Part shown: positions 20,533-28,781 of the stretch, piece by piece
Numbering within the stretch: the stretch's first letter is position 1
How the letters are laid out: every line of letters starts with the position of its first letter
From: Burkholderiaceae bacterium
GTDB taxonomy: Bacteria > Pseudomonadota > Gammaproteobacteria > Burkholderiales > Burkholderiaceae_C
Reading direction: 5' to 3'
Length of the DNA: 64,000 nt
NCBI GenBank assembly: GCA_018780645.1
Contig: JADMJJ010000011.1
Location: 310,001-374,000, forward strand
Program-made: the position numbers and the translations under genes
The notes under the pieces: generated by a model
Seen by the model: only the letters and a program-made list of their open reading frames with translations
Database searches by the model: none
What the model was told of the DNA's origin: nothing

Positions 20533-21432
20533 TCACCCGCGCGGATGGTGGTTCGCGTGCAGAACCTTCAGCCGCTCCCGCGCCACATGGGTGTAGATCT
20601 GCGTCGTCGACAGGTCCGAGTGGCCCAGCAGCAGTTGCACCGCGCGCAGATCGGCGCCATGGTTCAGCAGATGCGTGGCGAAGGCATGGCGCAGCGTGTG
20701 CGGAGACAGCGGCACGGTGATGCCGGCCAGGGCCGCATACTTCTTGATCAGGTTCCAGAACATCTGACGCGTCATATGGGACGAGCGCACGGTGATGAAC
20801 AGCATGTCGCTGGCCTGGCCCTTCAGCAACAGGGCCCGGGCCTCCTGCAAATAGCGCATCAGCCAGCCGTGCGCCTCTTCGCCAAAAGGCACCAGCCGTT
20901 CCTTGGCGCCCTTGCCGGTGACGCGCAGCACGCCCTCGCCCAGACCCACATGCACGCTTTTCAGCAGCACCAGCTCGCTGACGCGCAGGCCGCTGGCATA
21001 GAGCAGCTCCAGCATCGCGCGGTCGCGCAGGCCCAGCGTCGTTGCGGTGTCGGGCGCAGCCAGCAGGGCGTCGACCTGCAGCTCGCTGAGCGTCTTGGGA
21101 ATGCGCGCGTTCTGCTTGGCCGTCTGCAGCCGCAGGGTTGGGTCGGCGGTCAGCAGATGCTCACGCAGGGCCCAGCGGAAATAGCGCTTGAAGACCGTCA
21201 ATCGGCGATTGGCCGAGGTCGCCTTGCTGCTCTCATGCCGGGCGCTGGCATAGGCCAGCAGATGCAACTCGGTGCTCTGGTCCAGCGCCAGCTGATGGTT
21301 GGCGTCCAGCCAGTCGGCATAGAGGCTCAGATCGCGCCGGTAGGCCGCCAGGCTGTTGGCCGCAAGACCGTCCTCCAGCCACAGGGCATCGAGAAATCGG
21401 TCTATGCTGGCCTGGCTCAGCACTCGGCTCAA
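20533..21432 (-). CDS. xerD: site-specific tyrosine recombinase XerD
   Basis: A 299-residue recombinase that, with XerC, resolves chromosome dimers at dif under FtsK control. The N-terminal SAM-like core-binding domain spans residues ~5-90. The catalytic domain shows the tyrosine-recombinase set: Arg in ASGLRVSEL near residue 148, Lys in TGKGAKERL near 172, HTLRHAFATHLL near 243, LLGHSDLSTTQIYTHV with the nucleophile Tyr near 280. The start is TTG 21432 (GTG three codons later is an alternative), seven bases after the Bug gene stop, so the two may be co-transcribed. Confidence 0.94.
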   Translation of the reverse strand: MSRVLSQASIDRFLDALWLEDGLAANSLAAYRRDLSLYADWLDANHQLALDQSTELHLLAYASARHESSKATSANRRLTVFKRYFRWALREHLLTADPTLRLQTAKQNARIPKTLSELQVDALLAAPDTATTLGLRDRAMLELLYASGLRVSELVLLKSVHVGLGEGVLRVTGKGAKERLVPFGEEAHGWLMRYLQEARALLLKGQASDMLFITVRSSHMTRQMFWNLIKKYAALAGITVPLSPHTLRHAFATHLLNHGADLRAVQLLLGHSDLSTTQIYTHVARERLKVLHANHHPRG

Positions 21433-21439
21433 GGCAGGG

Positions 21440-22417
21440 TCAGTCGAGCTTCAGCTTCTGCTGCTCGACGACCTTTTTATAGACATCGAACTCGGCCCTG
21501 ATCTGGACCGCGAATTCGGCCGGCGTGTTGGCCACGATCAGCGAGCCGGTGTCCTCGATGCGCTTCTTCACTTCGGGCAGCTCGACGGTCTTCTTCACCG
21601 CGTCATGAATCTTGTCCACGACCTCCTTCGGCAGACCCTTGGGGCCATAGATGCCGTAGTAGGCCATGCGGTTGACCGGCTCCAGGCCCACCTCCTTGAA
21701 GGTCGGCACGTTGGGCAGCTGGCTCAGGCGCTGCGGCGCGGCCACGACGATGGGGATCAGGCGACCGTCCTTGATGAAGGGCAAGGCCGAGGGCAGGTTG
21801 TCGAAGATCATCGGCACCTGGCCCGCCACCGTGTCATTCAGCGCCGGACCGGCACCACGATAGGGAATGTGGGCGACGAACACGCCGGCCAGATTCTTGT
21901 ACAGCTCCATCTGCAGATGGCCGATGCCGCCGGTGCCCGAGCTGGCAAAGCTGTACTTGCCGGGGTTCTTCTTGAGTTCGGCGACGAAACCCTTGTAGTC
22001 ACGGGCCGGAAACGATGGATGCACGGCAATCACATTGGGCGTGGCCGCGACATTGGTGATGGGCGTGAAGTCGGTCAGCGGGTTGTACGGGATCTTGGGG
22101 TTGATGGCCGGGTTGGCCGCCGTGGTCGAGACCGTGGCCATGCCCAGCGCATAGCCGTCCGGCGTGGCCTTGGCCGTTTCGTTGGCGCCGATCGAGCCAC
22201 CGCCGCCGGCCTTGTTCTCGACGATCATCGTCTGGCCCAGCGCGGCATTGATCTTCTCCGCCAGCACGCGGGCGACGATATCCGTCGTGCCGCCCGGCGC
22301 GAAGGGCACGACCAGGCGGACCGGCTTGTTCGGATAGGACTGGGCCATGGCCCAGGGCGCTGCCAGCAGGGAGGCCGCAAGGGCGGTGCTGGTGATCAAA
22401 ATGGAACGGCGCGTCAT
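21440..22417 (-). CDS. Bug/TctC tripartite tricarboxylate transport substrate-binding protein
   Basis: A 325-residue periplasmic binding protein. The signal peptide is residues 1-25 (ending APWAMAQ). The mature start [23 protein letters not shown] is the Bug-family signature. Also seen are the [20 protein letters not shown] region and [14 protein letters not shown]. These proteins bind carboxylates or amides; no TctA/TctB membrane genes are nearby, as is usual for the many orphan Bug proteins of Burkholderiales. A GGAG Shine-Dalgarno precedes the ATG. xerD follows after seven bases. Confidence 0.93.
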   Translation of the reverse strand: MTRRSILITSTALAASLLAAPWAMAQSYPNKPVRLVVPFAPGGTTDIVARVLAEKINAALGQTMIVENKAGGGGSIGANETAKATPDGYALGMATVSTTAANPAINPKIPYNPLTDFTPITNVAATPNVIAVHPSFPARDYKGFVAELKKNPGKYSFASSGTGGIGHLQMELYKNLAGVFVAHIPYRGAGPALNDTVAGQVPMIFDNLPSALPFIKDGRLIPIVVAAPQRLSQLPNVPTFKEVGLEPVNRMAYYGIYGPKGLPKEVVDKIHDAVKKTVELPEVKKRIEDTGSLIVANTPAEFAVQIRAEFDVYKKVVEQQKLKLD

Positions 22418-22484
22418 TGAGGTCTCCGACTGTGGTGTTTTGCGGTGATTGTCCCCAGCATCCTACCGGATACCCTACGCAACT

Positions 22485-23117
22485 CTACGTAGAGCGTGGC
22501 TCCGGGACGGGAAGCCCCAGCATGCCGGCCTTGAGCTTCCTGTCCACCGGCTGCTCGCCCAGAAAGACCTTGAGGATGGCGCCGTACAGATCCGCACCGG
22601 GCAGCGGCTCCCCGGTGATCCTGCCGTTGACGCTGAGCACCAGGCCCTTGTCCGGCAGATAGTCCAGATTGATCAGGTCCTTGCGGCTGACCTTGCCGAT
22701 GCTGCGCAGATTTGTGTTCAGCTGGGCCACCCGATCGGCCACGGCCAGGCGTTCGGCCTCGCTGCAATTGCGCTGCACGCCCTTGTTGATGGCCTTGACG
22801 AACTCCTCGGCGCCAACGCTGATCTGCAGCAGCATGCGGATCTGCACACGCTTTGGACCGGTATTGGCCAGCACCTCGCTGGGCTGCTGAGACTTGCCGC
22901 TGAGGTAGAGCGCCGCCGAATAGCCCTTCAGCACCGCCACCGCGCGCATGCCCACGCCATTGAGCACCAGGGGCACCCCGCCGAGTGTGACGCTCTCCGG
23001 CACGTCGAAGCCCTCGTATTGCAGGGCCCAGGCTGGCGCGGCCATCAGGCCCGCAGCGCAGACGGCTCCGAGCAGCAGGCCGCGACGGCCCTTGTTTACA
23101 TCCAAACACTTCCGCAT
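22485..23117 (-). CDS. exported chalcone isomerase-like protein
   Basis: A 210-residue protein with a signal peptide at residues ~1-30 (KGRRGLLLGAVCAAGLMAAP then AWA). It has a chalcone-isomerase-like domain: VPLVLNGVGMRAVAVLKGYSAALYL, MLLQISVGAEEFVKAINKG, and a closing YGAILKVFLGEQPVDRKLKAGMLG. Bacterial members are periplasmic and of unknown function; they are not flavonoid enzymes. ATG 23117 is chosen for its AAGGAG Shine-Dalgarno and the signal peptide. It lies 106 bp after queG. A CTCTACGTAGAG palindrome covers its stop codon (22483-22494). Confidence 0.87.
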   Translation of the reverse strand: MRKCLDVNKGRRGLLLGAVCAAGLMAAPAWALQYEGFDVPESVTLGGVPLVLNGVGMRAVAVLKGYSAALYLSGKSQQPSEVLANTGPKRVQIRMLLQISVGAEEFVKAINKGVQRNCSEAERLAVADRVAQLNTNLRSIGKVSRKDLINLDYLPDKGLVLSVNGRITGEPLPGADLYGAILKVFLGEQPVDRKLKAGMLGLPVPEPRST

Positions 23118-23223
23118 TGCGGGAAACTCCTTCAACAGCGATAGCCGAGCCAGCTTAACGCGAGGCGGTGGTCCGGCGCCGACCGCTACCTCAAAGCCCT
23201 GGCTTTTGCGCCGATGGGGCGCT

Positions 23224-24324
23224 TCACGCGGGCCGTTGCGCCAAGGCCCAGGCAATATGCTCCGCCAGCAGCTCGCTGGCGCCTGCCCTGGCCTCGGTCA
23301 GCGCCAGGCGCAGCGCCGGCACCTCCTCGGACCGCAAAGCATTGCCTACGGCGACCGCCAGATTTCGCCGCCATCGGGCATGGCCGATGCGGCGTATCGC
23401 GCTGCCCTCGGTGTGGCGCAAGAAGGCCGGCTCGTCCCATTGCCACAGCTGCAACAGGGTAGGCGCGTCGAGCTCCGGCCGGGCGTCGAAGTCCGGCAGG
23501 GTCGCACGCTGGGCGAACTTGTTCCAGGGGCAGACCAGCTGACAGTCATCGCAGCCGTAGATGCGGTTGCCCATCGCCGCGCGCAGCTCCAGCGGGATCG
23601 GGCCGTCCTGCTCTATCGTCAGGTAGGAAATGCAGCGTCGCGCATCGACGCGATACGGAGCGACGATGGCCCGGGTCGGGCACACATCAATGCAGGCCGT
23701 GCACTGGCCACAATGCGCGCTGGTCGCATCGGTCAGAGGCAGCGGCAGATCGACGAACAACTCGCCGAGAAAGAACATCGAGCCCGCCTCGCGGTGCAGG
23801 GCCAGGGTGTGCTTGCCGCGCCAGGCTATGCCGCCGCGCGAGGCCAGCTCGACCTCCAGCACCGGCGCCGAGTCGGTGAAGCAGCGATGGCCGAAGGGGC
23901 CGATCTCGGCCTGCAGGCGCTCGGCCAGCTGCTGCAGACGGCGGCGCAGCACCTTGTGATAGTCGCGGCCCCGGGCGTAGATCGACACCTGGGCACGCTG
24001 CGGCTCGGCGACGCCCTCCCATTCGATCGCCTGCCAGTCGGCCGGGGTGGCGGCCGGCAGATAGTCCATGCGCAGGCTCAGCACGCGCAGGGTGCCGGGC
24101 ACCAGCTCGGCCGGCCGGGCGCGCTTCATGCCGTGCGCCGCCATGTAATGCATGCTGCCGTGAAAGCCTGCGGCCAGCCAGGCGGCAAGACCTGGCTCCG
24201 CATCGGACAGATTGATGTCGGCCACGCCAATCTGTGAGAATCCCAGCTCACGGGCCCAGCCGCGGAGTTGCTCAAGCAGAGCCTGCGCATCGAGGTCGGG
24301 AGGGTCGTTCTTGGGGTGGTGCAT
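23224..24324 (-). CDS. queG: epoxyqueuosine reductase
   Basis: Reduces epoxyqueuosine in tRNA to queuosine using cobalamin and two [4Fe-4S] clusters. The 366-residue protein has the cobalamin-binding N-terminal part (YARGRDYHKVLRRRLQQLAE near 117, conserved DSAPVLE near 150). The ferredoxin-like cysteine sets are CGQCTACIDVCPTRAI near 205 and CDDCQLVCPWN near 262. A C-terminal HEAT-like extension follows (residues 290-366). It is divergent from tsaE with overlapping start regions. TAGAAT lies six bases before the ATG and there is no Shine-Dalgarno. Confidence 0.96.
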   Translation of the reverse strand: MHHPKNDPPDLDAQALLEQLRGWARELGFSQIGVADINLSDAEPGLAAWLAAGFHGSMHYMAAHGMKRARPAELVPGTLRVLSLRMDYLPAATPADWQAIEWEGVAEPQRAQVSIYARGRDYHKVLRRRLQQLAERLQAEIGPFGHRCFTDSAPVLEVELASRGGIAWRGKHTLALHREAGSMFFLGELFVDLPLPLTDATSAHCGQCTACIDVCPTRAIVAPYRVDARRCISYLTIEQDGPIPLELRAAMGNRIYGCDDCQLVCPWNKFAQRATLPDFDARPELDAPTLLQLWQWDEPAFLRHTEGSAIRRIGHARWRRNLAVAVGNALRSEEVPALRLALTEARAGASELLAEHIAWALAQRPA

Positions 24325-24804
24325 TTGTCGATTCTAGAAACACGCGAATATCTATGGTCCGATGAGGCCGCTTGCGAGGCCTTTGCCAAGCGCTTGAGCC
24401 GCCAGCCCGACCTGTTCAATGCCTGCATCGAGCTCCACGGCGGCCTGGGTGCCGGCAAGACCACCTTCGTGCGGCATCTGCTGCGTGCCCTGGGCGTCAG
24501 CGGCCGCATCAAGAGCCCCAGCTACGCGGTGCTGGAGAGTTACGAGCTGCCGCAAGGCATCGCCAGCCACTTCGACTTCTACCGCTTCAGCGATCCCCGC
24601 GAGTGGGAGGACGCCGGCTTTCGCGAGATCTTCACCAGCCCCGGCCTGAAGCTGTGCGAATGGCCCGAGAAGGCCGAGGGCATGTTGCCCGAGCCGGAGT
24701 TGAGCGTGTTCATCGAGACCATCGCCGACGAGGTCCGCCGGGTACGCATCGAGGCGCATACAAGCACAGGGCAGGCGCTGCTGCAGGGGCTGGACGCCCT
24801 ATGA
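24319..24804 (+). CDS. tsaE: tRNA threonylcarbamoyladenosine biosynthesis ATPase TsaE
   Basis: The ATPase partner of TsaB-TsaD in making t6A37 on ANN-decoding tRNAs. The protein has about 161 residues: Walker A GGLGAGKTT near 41-49, and the family's HFDFYRFSDPREWEDAGF near 95-112 and LCEWPEKA near 125. The start is uncertain: GTG 24319 or TTG 24325 fit the N-terminus, and both overlap the divergent queG start codon. An in-frame ATG at 24268 would run deep into queG. It overlaps amiC by four bases (ATGA). Confidence 0.93.
   Translation: MHLSILETREYLWSDEAACEAFAKRLSRQPDLFNACIELHGGLGAGKTTFVRHLLRALGVSGRIKSPSYAVLESYELPQGIASHFDFYRFSDPREWEDAGFREIFTSPGLKLCEWPEKAEGMLPEPELSVFIETIADEVRRVRIEAHTSTGQALLQGLDAL
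24331..24336 (-). promoter_or_regulatory. -10 box of queG (leaderless layout)
   Basis: Minus-strand TAGAAT is followed by six bases (CGACAA) and the queG ATG. The box lies inside the first codons of the divergent tsaE. No Shine-Dalgarno is present. Confidence 0.5.
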
Positions 24805-26168
24805 GCCTGAGCCTTGAACGCCGCCGCGCCCTGCGCACCATGGGCGCCCTGGTGCTGGGGCTGAGTGCCCGGCATCTGGCCTTTGGCGCCAGCATCGTGG
24901 CTGTGCGCGTCTGGCCGGCCGAGGACTACACCCGCGTCACGCTGGAGTCCGACACGCCCTTGGCCGCCCGCCACTCGTTCGCAGAAAACCCTGACCGGCT
25001 GATCATTGACATCGACGGCCTGGAGCTGAACCCGGCGCTGCGCGACCTGGTCAGCAAGGTCAAGGCCGATGATCCTTACATCGCCGGCGTGCGTGTCGGC
25101 CAGTACCAGCCCCGCGTCGTGCGCCTGGTGCTGGACCTCAAGGAGGCTGTGGCGCCTCAGGTCTTCACCTTGGCGCCGGTGGCGGCCTACCGCAACCGGC
25201 TGGTGTTCGACCTCTATCCGAAGCAGGAGCGTGATCCGCTGCTGGCCCTGATACGCGACAAGGAGGCCGCCGAGCAGCAGGCCGCCCAGGCGGTGCGCGA
25301 CGCGTTGGGCGACTTCATAGGCCGCGTGGACAAGCCCGCGCCCCTTGCCGCCAAATCAGCCTCGGCACCTGGCTTGCCCGCTTCGGCCCCCGAGGTGCAG
25401 ACGCCCAAGCCGCCACCGGCCGTGCCACCGCAACCGATGACGCAGGGCCGGGTGGACCGCCTGATCGTCGTCGCGCTGGACCCCGGCCATGGCGGCGAAG
25501 ACCCGGGTGCCGTCGGCCCCAGCGGGCTGAAGGAAAAAGACGTGGTGCTGGCGGTGGGCCTGCAGTTGCGCGACAAGCTCAACGCGATGCCCAATATGCG
25601 GGTGATGATGACGCGCGACGCCGATTTCTTCGTGCCGCTGCACGAGCGGGTGCGCAAGGCGCGGCGTGTCCAGGCCGACCTGTTCGTCTCCATCCACGCC
25701 GATGCGTTTTTCACGCCCAAGGCCCGCGGCGCCTCGGTGTTTGCGCTCAGCGATGGTGCGGCGACCAGCACGGCCGCCCGCTGGATGGCCAATCGGGAGA
25801 ATGCCGCCGATATGGTGGGCGGCGTCAATGTCGCCGTGAAGGACGCCACGGTGCTGCGCGCACTCCTCGACATGAGCACCACCGCCCAGATCAAGGACAG
25901 CCTGAAGCTGGGCAAGGAGGTGCTGGGCCAGATCAGCAAGGTCGGCCGCATGCACAAGGGCCAGGTCGAGCAGGCCGGTTTTGCGGTGCTGAAGGCGCCG
26001 GATGTGCCGTCCATCCTGGTCGAGACTGCCTTCATCTCGAACCCGGAGGAAGAGGCCAAGCTGCGCGACCCGGAGTTTCAGCAGCGCCTGGTCGAGGCGC
26101 TGGCCACCGGCATCAGCCGCTATTTTGCCAAGAATCCCCCCTTGGCACGGCACCGTACCGTCTCTTAA
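24801..26168 (+). CDS. amiC: N-acetylmuramoyl-L-alanine amidase (AmiC-type, AMIN domain)
   Basis: A 455-residue periplasmic amidase that splits septal peptidoglycan. The N-terminus has a twin-arginine-like ERRRALRTMGALVLG, as in Tat-exported AmiC. An AMIN septum-targeting domain follows (residues ~32-145), then a Pro/Ala-rich linker (~165-215) and the Amidase_3 zinc domain. The domain shows LDPGHGGEDPGAVG (His and Glu ligands) near 230, SIHADAF near 298 and the catalytic Glu in ILVETAFISNPEEE near 410. It is coupled to tsaE. Its TAA stop overlaps the convergent DedA stop in TTAA. Confidence 0.95.
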   Translation: MSLSLERRRALRTMGALVLGLSARHLAFGASIVAVRVWPAEDYTRVTLESDTPLAARHSFAENPDRLIIDIDGLELNPALRDLVSKVKADDPYIAGVRVGQYQPRVVRLVLDLKEAVAPQVFTLAPVAAYRNRLVFDLYPKQERDPLLALIRDKEAAEQQAAQAVRDALGDFIGRVDKPAPLAAKSASAPGLPASAPEVQTPKPPPAVPPQPMTQGRVDRLIVVALDPGHGGEDPGAVGPSGLKEKDVVLAVGLQLRDKLNAMPNMRVMMTRDADFFVPLHERVRKARRVQADLFVSIHADAFFTPKARGASVFALSDGAATSTAARWMANRENAADMVGGVNVAVKDATVLRALLDMSTTAQIKDSLKLGKEVLGQISKVGRMHKGQVEQAGFAVLKAPDVPSILVETAFISNPEEEAKLRDPEFQQRLVEALATGISRYFAKNPPLARHRTVS

Positions 26169-26818
26169 GGCGCGGCGGCGGAGCCCTTGCGCTTGGCCTT
26201 CCAGCCGCCGTAGATCGCAAGCAGGCCAGGTATCACGATCATCGCCCAGATGATCTTTTCCAGGTGCTGCTTGACCCAGGGCACGTTGCCGAAGGCATAG
26301 CCCAGGCTGGTGATGCCCACCACCCACAGCAGGCCGCCGGTGACGTCGTAGAAGGTGAACTTGCTGCGCGTCATCTGCGCTACGCCGGCGACGAAGGGAG
26401 CGAAGGTGCGCACGAAGGGCATGAAGCGGGCGATCACGATGGTGACACCGCCATGGCGCTCGTAGAACTCGTGGGCACTCAAGAAGGCCTGGCGATTGAA
26501 GAAGCGGGACTGCTCCCACTGGAACACCTTGGGGCCGAAGTAGCGGCCGATCGCGTAGTTGGTCTGGTTGCCGGCGATCGCCGCCACGCTCATCAGCCCC
26601 ATCGCGATCGGCAACTCCAGCAGGCCGGTGCCGCACATCGCGCCAACGATGAACAGCAGCGAGTCGCCTGGCAGAAAAGGCATCACCACCAGCCCGGTCT
26701 CGACAAAGATAATCAGGAACAGCAGGGCGTAGATCCAGGCCCCGTAAGCGGCCACGAAGGTGATCAGGTAGCGATCAACGTGGAGGATGAAGTCGATGAC
26801 GAGGCTGAATATTTCCAT
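26165..26818 (-). CDS. DedA-family (VTT/SNARE-associated) membrane protein
   Basis: A 217-residue inner-membrane protein of the DedA family, linked to undecaprenyl-phosphate or phospholipid flipping and envelope homeostasis. It carries the family landmarks FVETGLVVMPFLPGDSLLF near residues 38-56 (E and PGD), the GRYFG motif near 92, and ERHGGVTIVIARFMPFVRTF with the R-x-x-P-x-x-R signature near 125. The helices and basic tail are typical. ATG 26818 is preferred because the alternative ATG (26827) lies within a GATAAT -10-like box. Confidence 0.92.
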   Translation of the reverse strand: MEIFSLVIDFILHVDRYLITFVAAYGAWIYALLFLIIFVETGLVVMPFLPGDSLLFIVGAMCGTGLLELPIAMGLMSVAAIAGNQTNYAIGRYFGPKVFQWEQSRFFNRQAFLSAHEFYERHGGVTIVIARFMPFVRTFAPFVAGVAQMTRSKFTFYDVTGGLLWVVGITSLGYAFGNVPWVKQHLEKIIWAMIVIPGLLAIYGGWKAKRKGSAAAP

Positions 26819-26825
26819 GGCGCGC

Positions 26826-26831
26826 ATTATC
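26826..26831 (-). promoter_or_regulatory. -10 box of the dedA gene (leaderless layout)
   Basis: Minus-strand GATAAT ends seven bases before the ATG at 26818. It is divergent from the mutL promoter only some 35 bp away. No Shine-Dalgarno is present. Confidence 0.45.
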
Positions 26832-26863
26832 ACCATCTGCCGTGACGCCGTGGGGAGGCCTCC

Positions 26864-26869
26864 TACAAT
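26864..26869 (+). promoter_or_regulatory. -10 box of mutL (leaderless layout)
   Basis: TACAAT is followed by six bases (CGAGCG) and the mutL ATG. GTGACG at 26842-26847, spaced 16 bp, is a plausible -35. The only GGAGG is 20 bp from the ATG, too far to serve as Shine-Dalgarno. Confidence 0.5.
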
Positions 26870-26875
26870 CGAGCG

Positions 26876-28732
26876 ATGAATGATGTCAGTTCCCCCCTGC
26901 GCCGCGTGATCCGTGAGCTGCCCGATGAGTTGATCAGCCAGATTGCGGCCGGCGAGGTGGTCGAGCGGCCCGCGTCGGTGGTGCGCGAGCTGGTGGACAA
27001 CGCGCTGGACGCCGGCGCCACGCAGATCAGCCTGAAGCTGCAGGCCGGGGGCATACGCAGCATCGTCGTCGAGGACGACGGTGCGGGCATACCGGTCGAG
27101 GAACTGCCGCTGGCCCTGCGCCGTCACGCCACCAGCAAGATAGGCTCGCTGGACGATCTGGAGCATGTGGCGACGATGGGTTTTCGCGGCGAGGCCCTGG
27201 CCGCGATCTCCTCGGTGGCCGAGATGGCCATCGCCAGCCGCACCGCGCAGGATGCGCACGCCAGCCGGCTCGACGCCCGCTCCGGTGAGCTGAGCCCCAG
27301 CGCCCGCGCGGTGGGCACCAGCGTCGAGGTGCGCGAGCTGTTCTTCAACACGCCGGCGCGGCGCAAGTTCCTGAAGAGCGAGTCGACCGAGCTGGCGCAC
27401 TGCGTCGACGCTGTGCGCCGTCATGCGCTGGCCCGGCCCGATGTCAGCTTTGCCGTCTGGCACGAGGGCAAGCTGGTCGAGCAATGGCGGGCGGCCAGCT
27501 CGCAGCAGCGGGTGAAAGACGTGCTGGGCAGCGACTTCGAGGCCAGCAGCCGCGAGCTGATGCTGGAGCGGGGCCCGATGCGTGTGTTCGGCCGCGCCGG
27601 CCTGCCCGAGGCTTCGCGCAGCCGCGCCGACATGCAATACGTCTACGTCAACGGCCGCTTCGTGCGCGACAAGCTGATCGCCCACGGCATACGCTCGGCC
27701 TACGAAGACGTGTTGCACGGCAATCGCCAGCCGGCCTATGTGCTGTTCATCGACATTGCACCGGAGCTGGTCGATGTCAATGTCCACCCGACCAAGATCG
27801 AGGTGCGCTTCCGCGATGGCCGCGAGGTGCATCAGCAGGTGCGCCATGCGGTGGGTCAGGCGCTTGCCCTGTCGCGGGCACCGAGCACCGAAGCGACCGC
27901 AAGGGAGCAGGCTGCATTAGCTGCGCCGGCGCCGGCCCAGTGGAAGGTCGCCGAGCGCGCGCCGCAGCACTGGGCCGCCAGCGCCACCCAGGCCGCGTTG
28001 GGTCTGGCCGATCTGGCCACGCTGTACGGCCAGCAGCAGGCGCCCATCCCGGTGGCCAGGCCCCGTACCGATGAGTATGAGGTGCAGCGCCCGCCGACTT
28101 TGCCCAGCCATGCGCCCAGCCCTGCCCCGGCCTCGGCCGCCGAAGGCAGCTGGCCGCTGGGTCGGGCGATCGCCCAGATCGGCGGCGTGTTCGTGCTGGC
28201 CGAGAATGCCCAGGGCCTGGTCATCGTCGATATGCATGCGGCTCACGAGCGCGTCGTCTACGAGCGGCTCAAGGCCAGCCTCGGCGCCGCGCAGATCGAA
28301 TCGCAGCCCTTGCTGATCCCGGTCAGCTTCGCCGCCACACCGCAGGAAATCGCCACCGCCGAGGCCCATGCCGACAGCCTGCTTCGCCTGGGCCTGGACG
28401 TGGCGCCGCTGTCCGCCAAGGCGCTGGCCGTGCGGGCACGCCCGGCTCTACTCTCCGGCGGCGATGTGGTCGAGCTGGCGCGCAGCGTGCTGGCCGAGCT
28501 GAGTCAATTCGATGCCAGCCACGCGATCGAGCGCGCCCAGCACGAGATCCTGGCGACGATGGCCTGCCATGGCGCGGTGCGCGCCAACCGGCAATTGACG
28601 CTGGACGAGATGAATGGCCTCCTGCGCGACATGGAGCGCACCGAGCGCGCCGACCAGTGCAACCATGGCCGGCCGACCTGGCGCCAGCTGACGATGAAAG
28701 AGCTGGACGGGCTGTTTATGCGGGGCCGCTAG
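26876..28732 (+). CDS. mutL: DNA mismatch repair protein MutL (endonuclease-type)
   Basis: A 618-residue mismatch-repair ATPase. The N-terminal GHKL domain shows the ELVDNALDAGA motif near 39, the DDGAGI motif near 65 and GFRGEALAAI near 102. A variable linker (~345-420) leads to the dimerisation domain. That domain has DMHAAHERVVYE near 452, fitting the metal-dependent nickase motif D-x-H-A-x2-E-x4-E, and a C-terminal CNHGRPT. E. coli MutL lacks this set, so this one should nick DNA itself, consistent with absence of MutH (inference). The tsaE-amiC-mutL neighbourhood is conserved, but miaA does not follow. Confidence 0.97.
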   Translation: MNDVSSPLRRVIRELPDELISQIAAGEVVERPASVVRELVDNALDAGATQISLKLQAGGIRSIVVEDDGAGIPVEELPLALRRHATSKIGSLDDLEHVATMGFRGEALAAISSVAEMAIASRTAQDAHASRLDARSGELSPSARAVGTSVEVRELFFNTPARRKFLKSESTELAHCVDAVRRHALARPDVSFAVWHEGKLVEQWRAASSQQRVKDVLGSDFEASSRELMLERGPMRVFGRAGLPEASRSRADMQYVYVNGRFVRDKLIAHGIRSAYEDVLHGNRQPAYVLFIDIAPELVDVNVHPTKIEVRFRDGREVHQQVRHAVGQALALSRAPSTEATAREQAALAAPAPAQWKVAERAPQHWAASATQAALGLADLATLYGQQQAPIPVARPRTDEYEVQRPPTLPSHAPSPAPASAAEGSWPLGRAIAQIGGVFVLAENAQGLVIVDMHAAHERVVYERLKASLGAAQIESQPLLIPVSFAATPQEIATAEAHADSLLRLGLDVAPLSAKALAVRARPALLSGGDVVELARSVLAELSQFDASHAIERAQHEILATMACHGAVRANRQLTLDEMNGLLRDMERTERADQCNHGRPTWRQLTMKELDGLFMRGR

Positions 28733-28750
28733 GCGTAAACCCCGAGCCAT

Positions 28751-28764
28751 GGTCCAATCGGACC
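28751..28764 (+). terminator. weak hairpin between mutL and the pseudouridine synthase gene
   Basis: GGTCC and GGACC pair around AATC in the 49-bp gap. There is no T run, so it is at most a weak attenuator. Confidence 0.25.
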
Positions 28765-28781
28765 CTAGCTAAGCAGATTTC

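Noticed and set aside
22483-22494. CTCTACGTAGAG palindrome as a regulatory site
   Set aside because: It covers the stop codon of the chalcone isomerase-like gene and may be chance; a 12-bp palindrome alone is weak evidence.
24268-24318. ATG 24268 as the start of tsaE
   Set aside because: It would put 17 non-conserved residues inside queG and before its start; family alignment fits GTG 24319 or TTG 24325.
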